NCBI RefSeq assembly: GCF_937616625.2
Contig: NC_065570.1
Span: forward strand, 73,435,665-73,499,664
Reading direction: 5' to 3'
DNA from: Mercurialis annua
Lineage: Eukaryota > Streptophyta > Magnoliopsida > Malpighiales > Euphorbiaceae
DNA: 64,000 bases
Shown: piece after piece, positions 1 through 11,144 of the stretch
How positions within the stretch are numbered: position 1 is the first letter of the stretch
How the letters are laid out: every line of letters begins with the position of its first letter
Translations under genes and position numbers: made by a program
Notes under the pieces: generated by a model
What the model was told of the DNA's origin: nothing
Databases searched by the model: none
Seen by the model: only the letters and a program-made list of their open reading frames with translations

Positions 1-155
1 ATAGATTCTTTAATAATTAATATACATGGATTATTAATTTATTGAATATAATATAAGAAAAGTTGGTTCCTTAAAATTTGCTCAGTTATTAAAATTATTA
101 ATTTATTAAATATTAATTATTAGAAATTCTAATGTACTAACTTGATTTGTATATA
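1..155. mobile_element. Emigrant/pogo-like element fragment
   Basis: This AT-rich stretch repeats phrases such as TAATAATTAATATACATGGA and TATTAATTATTAGAAATTCT that resemble the arms of the complete Emigrant-like element at 32212-32832. No terminal CAGT end or TA duplication is seen, so this is at most a fragment, cut by the window edge on the left. Confidence 0.3.
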
Positions 156-556
156 TTTCGGTTACGGGTTGATTAAAAAAATAGTTTCGGTTGACTTAGC
201 TTGGTGGGATAAGGGAACCCTAGGTGTGATGGGTAGTATTCCAGCTTTTAGGGATGCCGAAAGGCAAGATTGTAAAACTTAAGGAGCATAAGAGGGCAAA
301 GGTTGGTGAAATAAAGTGAAAAAAGAAAGTAGAAGAAAGAAGTGGTATTTTGAGGAGACCAACCTAAGTTATTGAGATTCACATGGGCCATGCCGCATGT
401 TAGTTGGGCCATGTCTGCCAAAGTCACAGCCACACACAAGTAGTATGTTCCCCCTACATAAAATACTCTTCTTCCTCAGGTCACCATTTTCACGCTTGAA
501 TGACATGTGTCGCTAAAATACTCCCATCAAAAGTTACACTCTCATTTCCTGCATGT
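156..556. other. Intergenic, no gene seen
   Basis: AT-rich sequence without a credible reading frame. The small minus-strand frame at 248-439 has no recognisable protein character. Confidence 0.5.
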
Positions 557-566
557 GGGTGTACAG

Positions 567-1339
567 AGGTAATTACTAAACTTTCCTGTTTTTTCATATC
601 AGTTATTAATTTTTTTTTTTCTTTTCGATCATTAAATTTTTATTTTTTTAAATCTTAATATTTCCGGCCAAAAATACTTAGGTAGCAGTTGAAATTGATA
701 TGTGGCAACCAGATTTTGATAGTTTTACTATAAAAATTTAGGGTTAATTCCTAAAAAAATCACGAACTTTACATGAAGTTTCATTTTAATCATGACTTTT
801 CAAAGTTATCATTTAAAGGCACGAACTTTCATTTTATTTCAAATCTATCACCAAAGTAAAATTCGATGTATTTTATCTGACTAAAAATTCCTAATCCTAA
901 ATACTCTAATTGAAAGATAATAAAATTTGATGTTAATTAATAACTTGGGTCTTTTATTAATGGTTTAGTAAAGAATTTAATCAATAAAAATACACTGAAA
1001 TGATGAGTTTGAAACAATATGAAAGTTCGTGTCTGTAAATGGCAACTTTTAAAGGTCATGATTAAAATGAAATTTCGTGTAAAGTTTGTGATTTTTTTAG
1101 GAATTAATTCTAAAATTTATCACATATACATAATTTCATTTTAAAAATGAGTATTTAGGTCAAATTATACATATATGGCAAGTTTTCAGGTAAGCAAAAT
1201 TAATTTCGGCTGCCAGCTAAATATTTTTGGCCGGAAAATACCAAAATAAAAAAAATTGAAAGTTTAGTGATAAAAAAAATAGTTTAGTGACTGAAATAAA
1301 AAAACTCAAAAATTTCATGACCTTCAGGATCAATTACCC
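567..1339. mobile_element. MULE-like MITE with 9-10 bp TSD
   Basis: A non-autonomous DNA transposon. GGGTGTACAG occurs directly at 557-566 and again at 1340-1349, a perfect 10-bp (9 plus 1 ambiguous) target duplication as made by Mutator-like transposases. The ends are inverted copies of about 110 bp: the left starts AGGTAATTACTAAAC and the right, reversed, starts GGGTAATTGATCC. Both arms reach a TTTCCGGCC motif (near 662 and 1229). It has no coding capacity. A second element is inserted at 741-1110. A related right arm alone lies at 48261-48380. Confidence 0.75.
741..1110. mobile_element. Foldback MITE nested in the MULE-like MITE
   Basis: The two arms are long inverted copies of about 100 bp. 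The left begins GGGTTAATTCCTAAAAAAAT and the right, reversed, begins GAATTAATTCCTAAAAAAAT. Flanks AAAAATTTA (732-740) and TAAAATTTA (1111-1119) look like a 9-bp target duplication with one mismatch. No protein is encoded. Because it lies inside the larger MITE it is the younger insertion. Confidence 0.65.
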
Positions 1340-1349
1340 GGGTGTACAG

Positions 1350-1732
1350 TAATGTGATCAAAGTGTGAAACCCAGGCAAGGCTTAATAAGAAAAGGGTCA
1401 AGCCAGCTTTTAAATTTGTGACCCGCAGATGAAAAAGTCATTTAAATTTTAAAATTTATATCTTAAGATTAATAAATTAATTTTAAGTTTTCTTAGTCAA
1501 TTAGATTATAAAATTTGTATTTCGAATCAAATAAGTCACGCGTTTAAAATTTATAATTAAAAATTAATTGACCTAAATTAAGAGAGTTTCCAATCTACTA
1601 ATTAAAAAGTTAAAAAATGATTTATTTAACTTTCAAATAAATAAAAATTAGAATTTAATTGAAAAAAATTAAAAATAATTCATTTGACGACGAGACAAAT
1701 CCAAAAATTGAATTAACCCTTCATGTAAGGCT
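1350..1732. other. Intergenic, no gene seen
   Basis: AT-rich, no reading frame or repeat structure recognised. It ends at the target duplication of the LINE. Confidence 0.5.
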
Positions 1733-1741
1733 TAATACTTA

Positions 1742-3698
1742 GATGTCAATCTTTTATGTTAGGATATGCGGTTTTTAAATAGAATTGTTCTATATTTGAT
1801 TATTTTACAAGTTTGATTGTTCTATATCTCCTTTTCTGTCATGGAGATATAGCTTTTATAACCTTCCTTAATGACAAGGTCAGGTGTTTTAAAGATACTT
1901 CTGGTCTTAATATTAATGTCAATAAGAGTCAGTTATTTTGCTGCAATGTTGATAATGATATCAGAAATGATATACTGAGTATATTGGGGTTTAAAGAAGG
2001 TAAGCTTCCTATGAGGTACCTGGGTATCCCTTTAATATCCAAGAGATTATCTAAAGAAGAATGCAAAGGGATAGTAAACAAGATCACTGGGAGAATTCAT
2101 AGCTTGACAAGTAAGTCTTTGTCCTATGCAGGAAGAATCCAGCTCATCAACTCTGTGCTCATGAGTATGCACATCTTCTGGGCTTGCATTCTACTCCTTT
2201 CTAAAAGTGTGTGTAAAGATATCCAGAGAATTTGTGCTAGATTTCTGTGGTCAGGCAGGGATGAAGGCAAGTATAATGCCATGGTTTCTTAGGAGGAAAT
2301 ATCCAAGCTGAAAGCTGAGGGAGGTCTGGGTGTAAAGAATATTCACATCTGGAATAAAGCTGCAGTCTCTAAACATATCTGGCAAATCTACAATTTTCCT
2401 GATTCTCTTTGGGTGAAGTGGATCAAGGCCAACAAAATTAATAACATAAGTTTTTGGAGTGTGAAGTGCAATGATAAAACTAGCTGGATTTGGAGAGTGA
2501 TCCTGAAGACTAGAAGTGATGCTAAGAAAATGATGGATTACAAATTGGGGAATGGATCTAATACAGAGTTCTGGAATGACCCTTGGATTCATGGGTGTAC
2601 TGTCATGGAAAAATTTCCCAGAGTCAAAATAAGAGATACTGACATCCAAAAGAAGACTAAAGTCTCTTCTCTTTGAAAAAATGACAGATGAGAGCTTCCT
2701 GATCCTACTGATGAAGGCACTGAGGAAGCTTGGGAGTTCATAAAGCTAAATTATAGTCTCAGATGTGATATTGAGGATAATATTGAGTGGAAGGTTAGTG
2801 TTCACAACAACTTTTCAATCAGTAAGACTTGGTATGAGTACAGGAATAAGTTTGAAAGTGTGCCTTGGTTACAATTGTTTGGGGTAAGAATTCTATCCCC
2901 AGACATAACTTCATCCTTTGGCTAGTTCTAAAAAACAGGCTCAAGACCAAAGATAAGCTTAAGTCTTGGGAGATAACTATGGATGATCAGTGTGAGTTAT
3001 GTGGTATTGGGAGAGAAAACATTGATCACTGCTTGTTTAGCTGTACCTTTGCTACTGAAGTCTGGAGGAATTTAAAATCCATTTGTAAAATGAATCAGTA
3101 CATTGGTTCATGGAGAAGACTTATCAGTTGGTTCATTAGGAAAGCTAGGGGTAAAAGCATCTTAGCTAATCTGAGGAGAGTTATCCTGGCTGCAGTGGTG
3201 TACACTATTTGGAACATCAGGAACAGAAAAACCTTCATGAATGAAAATTGTCTACCTGATATTGTTGTTAAAAGAATCAGGAATATTTTATTGGACAAGT
3301 TTAATGGGTATAGCACTAGTACCTCGCTCACTAGTAGTCTGATTGATATTCAACAACTTTAATGAGTTTGTCTTAGCTTAGTTTTCCCCTGAGGCTTTTG
3401 TAACAGGGGATTAGCTATGCTTCGAGTTTTTCAGGTAACGGGTTGGGTGAGGCTTTTGTAGCATCCTTTCTGTTCCTGTTTTCTTTGTTTAGTTAGTTGT
3501 TTTTGGCCGTGTGGTCTCTGCAGCCTGTTTTGTGTTTGGTTTTTGTTTGTCTGCTGCATTGTCCTGACGCTTATGTAGCAGGGTGTGCTCCAGGCGTTTG
3601 TTTTGTGGCTTCCCTAAGGCCTGTTTAGGGGGAGTCTTGTTGTATTCTCTTTGAGGTTCATCAATAGAGCTTTTTGGTTGTTTTCTACCCAAAAAAAA
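1742..3698 (+). mobile_element. 5'-truncated plant L1-type LINE, degenerate
   Basis: Remnant of a non-LTR retrotransposon. Frames at 1813-2292, 2293-2676 and 2865-3362 encode, in order, the end of the reverse transcriptase (motif MRYLGIPLISKRLS, then SYAGRIQLINSVL) and the zinc-binding zf-RVT region (CELCGIGRENIDHCLFSC) typical of the C-terminus of plant L1 polyproteins. A stop after MVS at about 2290 and frame changes between 2676 and 2865 show it is dead. A non-coding 3' region ends in eight A residues (3691-3698). TAATACTTA at 1733-1741 and 3699-3707 is the likely target duplication, which makes 1742 the truncated 5' end. Confidence 0.85.
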
Positions 3699-3707
3699 TA
3701 ATACTTA

Positions 3708-4943
3708 TGCCATCTTATTTATTGTATATACTTAGAGATAATTGATTTAGAATCAAGTTTCTTATCAACATACTAAACTTAAAATTGAATCGTATATTGC
3801 ATTAGGATGGGAACATTTTGTTTTGTCACAATGTTTGGAATGTTTGCCCCTTGTCTTTCTTTCAAAAACTTTTCCTCATACGCTTTTAGATCCCAATTGG
3901 GTGTTGAGAAGTCTATACAAAAATCTTGTTGATTTCTACAATTCCGGTCATCAAAATTCGCTGTCAGGTTCATTTAGCACCAATTATTTCATATAATTCT
4001 GCTAATCGATTTGATTGTTAGTACTTTGGAATCTCTTCTTTACATTTAATTATAAGAAATAAATGGAACACGTATGAGCATCTTGAGGTGGATGAAGGAG
4101 AAAAATGTTCCAAACATGAATGATTGGTTATTTGCTTTGTTGGCTATTCAATTGTACTCCTCCGCTAATGCATTCAACGGAATTTCAATCCACTGCTCTC
4201 TCATTTTCTGTTATTTGGTGATCAGTTGTTAGACTGCAAATACTTTTTAGATTATTTTCCTATTAAATTCTGTTTTTTTTACTTCTGCAGTAATTTAATC
4301 TCATTTTTTAAATTGTTGCATCGCACATCTAAACTTTTTACTCTTTTACATTATATAGCATACGGTTGTTCTTCACTCAAACTAAAACTATAAAATGTGT
4401 ACAAAAACGGAATCACAAAACAAAGATGTGTTACATATTATTAAAAATTAAAAGGTTATGATGTGTGATGCAGTATTTTGAAAAATAGAATCAAATCACT
4501 AAAAAGTTAGAATATTGGACTTTAATATGCAATAATTCATATTTTATACTATATATTATTTATATTCATCAAAATCCATACAATAACTATTTTTTATTGG
4601 GTCCAAATTTTAAAAAAGAATTGGCGATGTTTGAATCAAGGTCTTAAAAATTGAATCGATAATTAATAGTTTACAATTCAGTCATTGGTTCAATTTCAAC
4701 TATATAATTATAAAATGAATATATTTATATAATATATAATATACATATATATTTAAAATTTAATATACATAGTAAATGGATATAAACAAAAATCGGAAGG
4801 TTTTTATAATTTAATCTGTTTAATATTTTTTTTGGTAACTTGCTTGGTTCAAAGGTGTTCTTTAATTTTTAAAAGAAAATTAAATCGGATTGATTTTTGG
4901 TTTATAATCAAACCGGTCAAACTAGCTGGTTTATTTAGATTCT
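3708..4943. other. Intergenic, decayed repeat sequence
   Basis: AT-rich with no gene. Around 4640-4940 are scattered AACCGGT/TTGGTTCAA phrases like those in old hAT-type MITEs, but no paired ends could be found. Confidence 0.4.
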
Positions 4944-4954
4944 TAAACTTACTT

Positions 4955-5083
4955 TTTTTTGTCAAAAATAGCTCACGACTTTTACAGTTTTAATTTGTTA
5001 GTTGTTAATTACAAATACAGAATTTGAACTCATGATGTTTTAATGTACTTGGAGACGTTTTAACCGTATAGCCCACACTCGCA
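4955..5083 (-). mobile_element. Short tRNA-type SINE
   Basis: TAAACTTACTT is repeated at 4944-4954 and 5084-5094 (11-bp target duplication). Between them, read on the minus strand, the insert starts GTGGGCTATACGG (A-box-like) and has GAGTTCAAATTC (B-box-like) about 50 bases later. It ends in an A tail, seen as T residues at 4955-4960. This layout is that of a short Pol III-derived SINE. It is diverged and encodes nothing. Confidence 0.6.
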
Positions 5084-5094
5084 TAAACTTACTT

Positions 5095-5397
5095 AAAACC
5101 CTTTGATTTAATTAACTCTCTTGAAGAATGAGAGCTGCATATCTCTATAAAAGAAACATATAAATAGATAACCGCAAATCCAAAAGATGAAAAGGGATTT
5201 ACGTTTATACTGAGGCAATTAGTGATTGATAATTAATTGAAGAAACACGTTTAAGCTTTATCTATAACTTAAGTGTGTACAAAAGACATTACCAGATTAG
5301 CATCACACAAACTGTACTGTTGTTTATCCCATTCCCACGCCGCCCTTATCCGTTTCACAAATATTGAATGCTCAAGTGCTTCTCTTTCACCTAACAA
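5095..5397. other. Intergenic, no gene seen
   Basis: No gene recognised. The tail of this stretch (5398-5406) is the target duplication of the following MULE. Confidence 0.5.
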
Positions 5398-5406
5398 TAT
5401 AACTAC

Positions 5407-6187
5407 TGGATTGCTAAACACCGTCCCTTTTTACTTAGCACCGCACGGCACATTATATTTTTGCCCTTTTCACTTTTTGAATAGAAAATTAACTCATAAA
5501 CAAAAAACATAAATCATCTCAACTCATTCAACTCTTTTCAAATTCATATTTTACGAAAATGTCGGATTCCGAACGAGATGAAAATCGCCATAATCTTCTA
5601 AATGAACCTGCAAAACATAAATACTTACGTTTAACAAATAGTAATAATATGTAATACAAAGTCGTAATAATATGCAATAAAAAATCACTGTAATTATTAA
5701 AAAAAATCATTTTAACGTTTTTTTTTTTAAAAAAAATTAATTTCCGGCCGCGACGTTTCGGTCGCGGCCGGAAAAGGGGGACGCCGGCGTCCTCTCCAGA
5801 AGAGTGGACGCCGGCGTTCGGCGTCCCCTCTAGAGGAGGGGATGCTGGTTTTCACGTCCTCTCCTCCGGAGAGGACGCCGAAGTCCGGCGTCCCCTCCTC
5901 TGGAGAGGACGTGAAACACAATCGTCCCCCTTCAAAAAATTTAAATAAAAATTTAAAAAAACTATTTTTTACCTCGGAAAAGCTGGAAAAACTTGTTTCC
6001 GAACGTCGATATTCGTTTTCCGACGAATTATACTCGTTATCCGTCATTTTACTCGAATTTTTACGTAGTTGTTCGAGTGTGTTCGAATGAGTTGAGAGAA
6101 CTTTTTTTTTGAAATTTTGCTAGATGGGCAGAAATGTCTTTCGCCTGTGCGGTGATAAGTAAAAGCGGGCGGCGAATAGCAACACCC
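5407..6187. mobile_element. 781-bp non-autonomous MULE with GC-rich palindromic core
   Basis: TATAACTAC is present at 5398-5406 and 6188-6196, a perfect 9-bp target duplication. The ends are inverted: left TGGATTGCTAAACACCG, right (reversed) GGGTGTTGCTATTCGCCG, followed on both sides by TTACTTAnCACCGCAC. Degenerate similarity continues inward for about 150 bp to an ATG on each side (near 5559 on plus, 6047 on minus). The core 5741-5920 is strikingly GC-rich and built of hairpins: TTTCCGGCCGCGAC pairs with its complement at 5741-5774, and TTTCACGTCCTCTCC pairs across about 5850-5916. No transposase is present, so movement would depend on another MULE. Confidence 0.85.
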
Positions 6188-6196
6188 TATAACTAC

Positions 6197-7311
6197 CTTT
6201 TTTTTTCTTTTCTTTTTATCACTTAATATCTAATTTTATTTTCCATGAGTATTACTTGCATCTTTTTTACCCCCTTTATTAGTTCCAAAATAACAATAAA
6301 TTTATTTTAATTTTAGAAAAAAATAAAAAAATATTATTAATTGATCAATATTACTTCACGTGCAATCTATAATTTACTCATAGCCATTAAAGTTTGAACG
6401 AAAAAAATAAATGAACTATACAATGAAAGACAGAAACCAAAAATATTTTGAGAGAGACAAATATTTTACATTGGAAATAAAGAAGGACAATATAGTACTT
6501 ATATAAACAAAAGAATTAGTATATATAAAAAATTTAATATCTTATAATAATAAAAGACGAATTAAAGAGGTCAAATAGAATAGCAATGGACACAAAATGT
6601 TTAGGTATAAGCACATTTATTTGTATGAGTTTCTCAATTTTTAACTAATATGATTATCTCTCATCCTTATTCTTATATGTAATTTAGATTATTTAAAATA
6701 TTTATCATAACACCCTAAAGTAAAATAATTTTTTTCAATATCTTAATTGATTAAAAAAAATATTAATTTGTAAGTTATACATTAAAAATATTTTATATTT
6801 ATGTCTTTTATCTTAATTATGAAAGTAGGTGTGATAGAAATAATTATTTTTTATTCTAAAATCAAAGTATTACTATGAATTCATTACAAAATCTTATGGC
6901 ATAATTGTTGTACCTAGTTTGTCTATTTTTTAAGACGCATGTGATTTTTAAGACGTTTTTCTGATTTAAATGAAATTGTAATTTCAAACTGCACTTGTAT
7001 ATATAGACATTAAAACTTTAAACTTATATTTCACAAAAATGATTGGAGGATGTGTCCCGACACAAGTAATAATTGATGATATTTGTTTCCTGTGATTTTT
7101 AGTAAATGGTTAGTGGCTTTTGTGTGCGTGTGAGCGTGTTAAAGGTAATTTTTTAAAAGATCAACAAAATTAAAGGTTCTTAAACAAACTACGAAAAGCG
7201 CTTAAAATTGAAAGAGAACTTATTTAATTGAAAGTAAATAAATTTGACATTATAATTAAAATTATAGTTAAAACAGTGTTTGAACTAAAAAAACGTAAAT
7301 GACAATATATA
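6197..7311. other. Intergenic, no gene seen
   Basis: Highly AT-rich sequence without credible reading frames, RNA genes or paired repeats. Confidence 0.5.
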
Positions 7312-7745
7312 AGAATCCTACAAATTAAGAAGTTAGTATTGCTTTTCTCTTCGACAATTTATAAGTTTTTAGTTAATCTTGTTGGGATTGGTAATCGTAG
7401 TCACTTTTTTATTTTAAAGCGCTTCTTCAGAAAACTATCAGATGCTCATTTTTTTCCAATAGTCCACGTTCTCCAACTTTTTCTGTTCTCTATTACCGTC
7501 ATTTTGATAAACTATTGTCAGCCCTAATAAAAATCCTATAAATCAAAAATCAATATTGCTTTTCTCTTTGAGAGTTTGTGATTTTTCAGTTAATATCGGT
7601 GGGACTGGCAATCGTGATCGCTTTTTTGTTTTATAGTGCTTCTTCAAAAAACGGTTAAATGCTCACTTTTTTCTAACAAATATTTTGTAATTTTTTATGT
7701 TCTTTATCCTCATAGACGCTCTCATTTTAATAAATCATTAGCACG
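7312..7745. repeat. Tandem duplication, about 217-bp unit, two copies
   Basis: Two diverged head-to-tail copies. Anchors repeat at a 217-bp offset: TATTGCTTTTCTCTT at 7337 and 7554, followed in both by GTTAAT, GGGA.TGG.AATCGT, GCTTCTTCA.AAA and AATGCTCA.TTTTTT-like phrases. Neither copy has a convincing protein or RNA signature. Confidence 0.75.
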
Positions 7746-7982
7746 TGCTAAAATTGGAGATACTTTTGTTTGGGCTTCGGCTTCTCCTTATTTTTTTTAG
7801 GCTCTTATGCTTTAGGCTATTTTAATTTTTGTATAAATAAAAATTATTACTACTTTTTTTAGATTAATAAAAAAGAATGATCGGAGGGAGAGGGGCATAG
7901 AGGAATAAAGTGGAAGGAAAGAAGGGTCAAATTAAGATAAAAAAAAATTATTATAATTAGAGAAGCGTACCGTATAGAGCAT

Positions 7983-7990
7983 TATATAAA
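7983..7990 (+). promoter_or_regulatory. TATA box of the ATL gene
   Basis: TATATAAA lies 88 bp before the ATL start codon, consistent with transcription starting near 8015-8025. Nothing else lies between it and the gene. Confidence 0.65.
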
Positions 7991-8077
7991 GCTCCCCAAA
8001 TGATTCAAAACGTTACACACACTCTTGAGTCTTGACAAACAAACAACAAACTTCTCACGCTCTTCCTCTCTCTTCAC

Positions 8078-8665
8078 ATGACTCGTCTTTTCAGGTTCCT
8101 TGGCGCCGTAAACTCATCGGCGGTGACCACCACAAACACTACGCAACAGCAACAACAACCAGCTACTTTAGACTCAGACTTCGTGGTGATTCTGGCGGCC
8201 CTTCTCTGCGCTTTAATCTGTGTTTTAGGGCTAATTGCTGTAGCTCGCTGCGCGTGGCTTCGCCGTTTTTCTTCCACCGCCAACTCCCGCGGCGGAGCAG
8301 CTCCTGCACAACCTCCGGTTTCTTCAGCTGCAAACAAAGGCTTAAAGAAGAAGGTCCTCCGGTCACTTCCTAAACAGACTTTCTCCTCCGATTCAACACC
8401 TAAATTCTCCGATTGCGCCATTTGTCTTTCGGAATTCGCGGCGGGAGATGAAATCCGTGTGTTGCCTCAGTGCGGTCATGGATTCCACGTGACTTGTATA
8501 GACACGTGGCTTGGGTCTCACTCGTCGTGTCCTTCTTGCCGTCAGATATTAGTAGTAGCTAGGTGTCAAAAGTGTGGCGGTTTGCCGGCAAGTTCAAGCG
8601 GTGGAGCTGAAAGTGAAGCTGCAATGAAAGAGCGGGAAGACGATGTGAATAGGTTCTTGCCCTAG
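8078..8665 (+). CDS. ATL80: ATL-family RING-H2 E3 ubiquitin ligase (ATL80/ATL8-like)
   Basis: Intronless gene for a 195-residue membrane-anchored E3 ubiquitin ligase. After a Gln-run (24-27) comes one transmembrane helix (about 35-57), then a basic GLKKKVLRSLP segment (the ATL 'GLD' region) and a RING-H2 finger: C113, C116, C132, H134, H137, C140, C151, C154, with the DTWL tryptophan that contacts the E2. ATL proteins pass ubiquitin from an E2 to targets at membranes. Size and architecture match the Arabidopsis ATL80/ATL8 pair. The Arabidopsis neighbours (MCD1, TMT1) are also the neighbours here, which favours this subgroup. The start is the first ATG after the TATA box and leaves a short Ser/Thr N-terminus. 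The substrate is unknown. Confidence 0.9.
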   Translation: MTRLFRFLGAVNSSAVTTTNTTQQQQQPATLDSDFVVILAALLCALICVLGLIAVARCAWLRRFSSTANSRGGAAPAQPPVSSAANKGLKKKVLRSLPKQTFSSDSTPKFSDCAICLSEFAAGDEIRVLPQCGHGFHVTCIDTWLGSHSSCPSCRQILVVARCQKCGGLPASSSGGAESEAAMKEREDDVNRFLP

Positions 8666-10834
8666 CTTATTAATCATGTATACTATTAATCAAATAAAAA
8701 TTAATTAGGTTTTAATTACTAATTTGATGTTTGGTTAATCATGTGTATATAATTGAAGTAAAGACGAGTTGACTGTATTTCTGTGTGATTTGAATAGGTG
8801 GTGTGATTGAATTTTATTCTGTTAAATTTGCTTGCAGCATTGTATATGAAAGTAAGAGTTTGATTTAAAATGAGTGTGGGGCAAATAGAATTGAAATAGA
8901 AAAGGTGGGGACAGTGTTTGAAAATGTGAAGGGAGGAGAAGCTGCCAAGATATGAACCCACTTCACTTGTGTTCTTATTTCATTTCATTGTGCGTTGATT
9001 TACTACTCCACCACCGCCACCTTCTCCCCTTCTTAATCCATTTCATATTAATTATTTCCATGTGTCTCTATATTAATTATCTAATGTTTCTTTCGTCTCT
9101 TTACGAACCCACATCCTTAATTTACACAAAAATTCAAAACACACGCATAACTCATAAGTATCTTTTATTTACATTTTTCTCATTTTTATTACTAATAAAG
9201 AACAATGTAAAATGAAACAACATTATTATCATCTAAATCTATTCATAATATTATTTGTTGCTTCAAAATTGAGTTTAAGTTTTGCTCAACTAGTATGATT
9301 TCAATCTTTCATAAAGGAAAATCTTAAATCACTTTCTTTATGGAATAATAGACATTTATTTTCATGTTAGATTAAATTATATTTTAATATTTAATATTAG
9401 AAAAGCATTTAATATTTTATGGAGTTGTTAATATTGACCATTCTCTCTGATATACAGACAAAAATCCGATTCTTTGGCTGTCCACGTCGACAGCAGCTTG
9501 AATGAAAAAGCACAACTTTATCCCACTAATTCCATCAGAAAATTACAGCAGTGAAAAGATTATGCAAAAAGGTTGCACATTCAATATCAAAAAAAATTGA
9601 CATTTAGGAGGAATTCAAATACTATTAAATTTACCATTTAAGCCGACAAACAAGTATGCTAAATTAATGGAAGACTAAAGATTGAAAGTGGCTACAGTGG
9701 GCGATGCCACTAGAACCGAACGCGGTGTAATTGACCGTGATGAACGGTCACACTTGCGGAGCCACTTATAAACAAGTTTATGGCTTTGAAAAAATATTTT
9801 ATGAACTTGACATTTCGGCTTATTTTACTTCTTTATTTTTAAATACTTCTTTTATTTTTAAATTGTCTGATAAAATTTATACATCAACTTCAGTATGTAT
9901 ATAATACTACATCATTTATTTTCCGACAACTCATTTAAGGGTCCAAAATGGGATAAAATTCGAAGTTCAGGATATTTTTTAAAATTATCAATTTCATCTT
10001 AACGGATCTTTTATCTCAAATTTAGAGAACAAATTGGATCTCTATTGATATTTCCTGCTATACAAACAAGTAATACAAGTCTCTAATCCCACTAGGAAGA
10101 TATGACTTAATTAATAACTAGAAAAAAAGGTGTATTTAATTGCAAAACGACTGCCGTCTTCTTTTTTGGATTGACCTAACAAATGATAGTGTGAAGTCCA
10201 TCCATTTTTTTTATTCAGACATTATTCCGTTTTCTTTGGAACCGTTGAATAAAAAAGAAAGAAGAGCCACTAAAGCACCAGAATAAGGCCCAATATTAGA
10301 GTGTGCTACTATATCTTAATTAATTAATTAACACAACACTCCCTTGCAATTATAAAAGTATAGACAGCATTAAGGCACAAGGAATAACAACCCATTATAT
10401 AGTTGCTAATTTCCTAATGCTATACCATATGAAATTGCTTGTCCATTTATAGTTTAACACGAATAAAGTATTGTTTTGTTTTCAAGTGAATATTAAATGA
10501 GGTGTCCACTTCATAATTTCCATTTCATATTTTGTTTGAGTCCGTTTAAAATGTAATGTAGCTGCATCGAATCAACTCACAATCTATTTAAAATTGATAA
10601 ATACTTAAAATTAGATATAAATTCAATTGCATTCGAATTCGAACTACTCAGATTGGCGGAGTTGAATTTAAGCAACTTGACAAATTTACAAATTTAATCG
10701 AACTTTAATTTAATTATTTTTATTAGTTATATTGTAATTTTATTTTATTGTTATATTAGTATATAATTTAAGCAACATGTTAAAGCACTATTATCAAAGT
10801 AAAGGAAAAAGGAAAGAAGTTGTAAGAAAAAGAT
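8666..10834. other. Intergenic, no gene seen
   Basis: Contains the ATL 3' region, then AT-rich DNA. Frames at 8719-8961 and 8952-9215 are low-complexity and not protein-like. A less AT-rich patch near 9680-9775 was not recognised. Confidence 0.5.
10827..10831 (-). terminator. Pol III terminator of tRNA-Trp
   Basis: Five T residues on the minus strand three bases after the tRNA 3' end. Confidence 0.8.
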
Positions 10835-10906
10835 TGAACCTGACGTGAATCGAACACGCAACCTTCTGATCTGGAGTCAGACGCGCTACCATTGCGCCAC
10901 AGATCC
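10835..10906 (-). tRNA. trnW(CCA): tRNA-Trp (CCA anticodon)
   Basis: The minus strand folds as a complete 72-nt tRNA: acceptor GGATCTG paired with CAGGTTC plus discriminator A, D-arm GCGC...GCGC, anticodon stem TCTGA/TCAGA around loop CTCCAGA (anticodon CCA, complement at 10872-10874), and T-arm with GTTCGATTC. There is no intron. Just upstream are a CAA motif and TATATA, as usual for plant tRNA genes. Immediately downstream is TTTTT (complement of 10827-10831), the Pol III terminator. It appears functional and nuclear. Confidence 0.97.
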
Positions 10907-11144
10907 TATTGTCTATATATTTTCTAAAATAAGATTAAGAACAAACATAAACAAAAATGCTCCAGCGAACCACAGAGGAAGAGAGAAAACAGAATGGTGA
11001 TGAGGAGTGAAAATTGAAGCATTCTCTTTCGTAACTTTTTTATTTTTTCTGCGAAGAAGAAACACAGCGGTATTCTGCTTGAAACCCTATGTATGTGTAT
11101 ATATCTTATCTGGTTTGATTATAAAGAATTTGTATTCCCACAAA

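Noticed and set aside
5727..6090. Two overlapping frames on opposite strands (106 and 82 codons)
   Set aside because: They arise from the GC-rich palindromic core of the small MULE; composition and mirror symmetry explain them.
8074..8421. Minus-strand frame across the ATL gene
   Set aside because: Shadow of the clearly conserved RING-H2 coding frame on plus.
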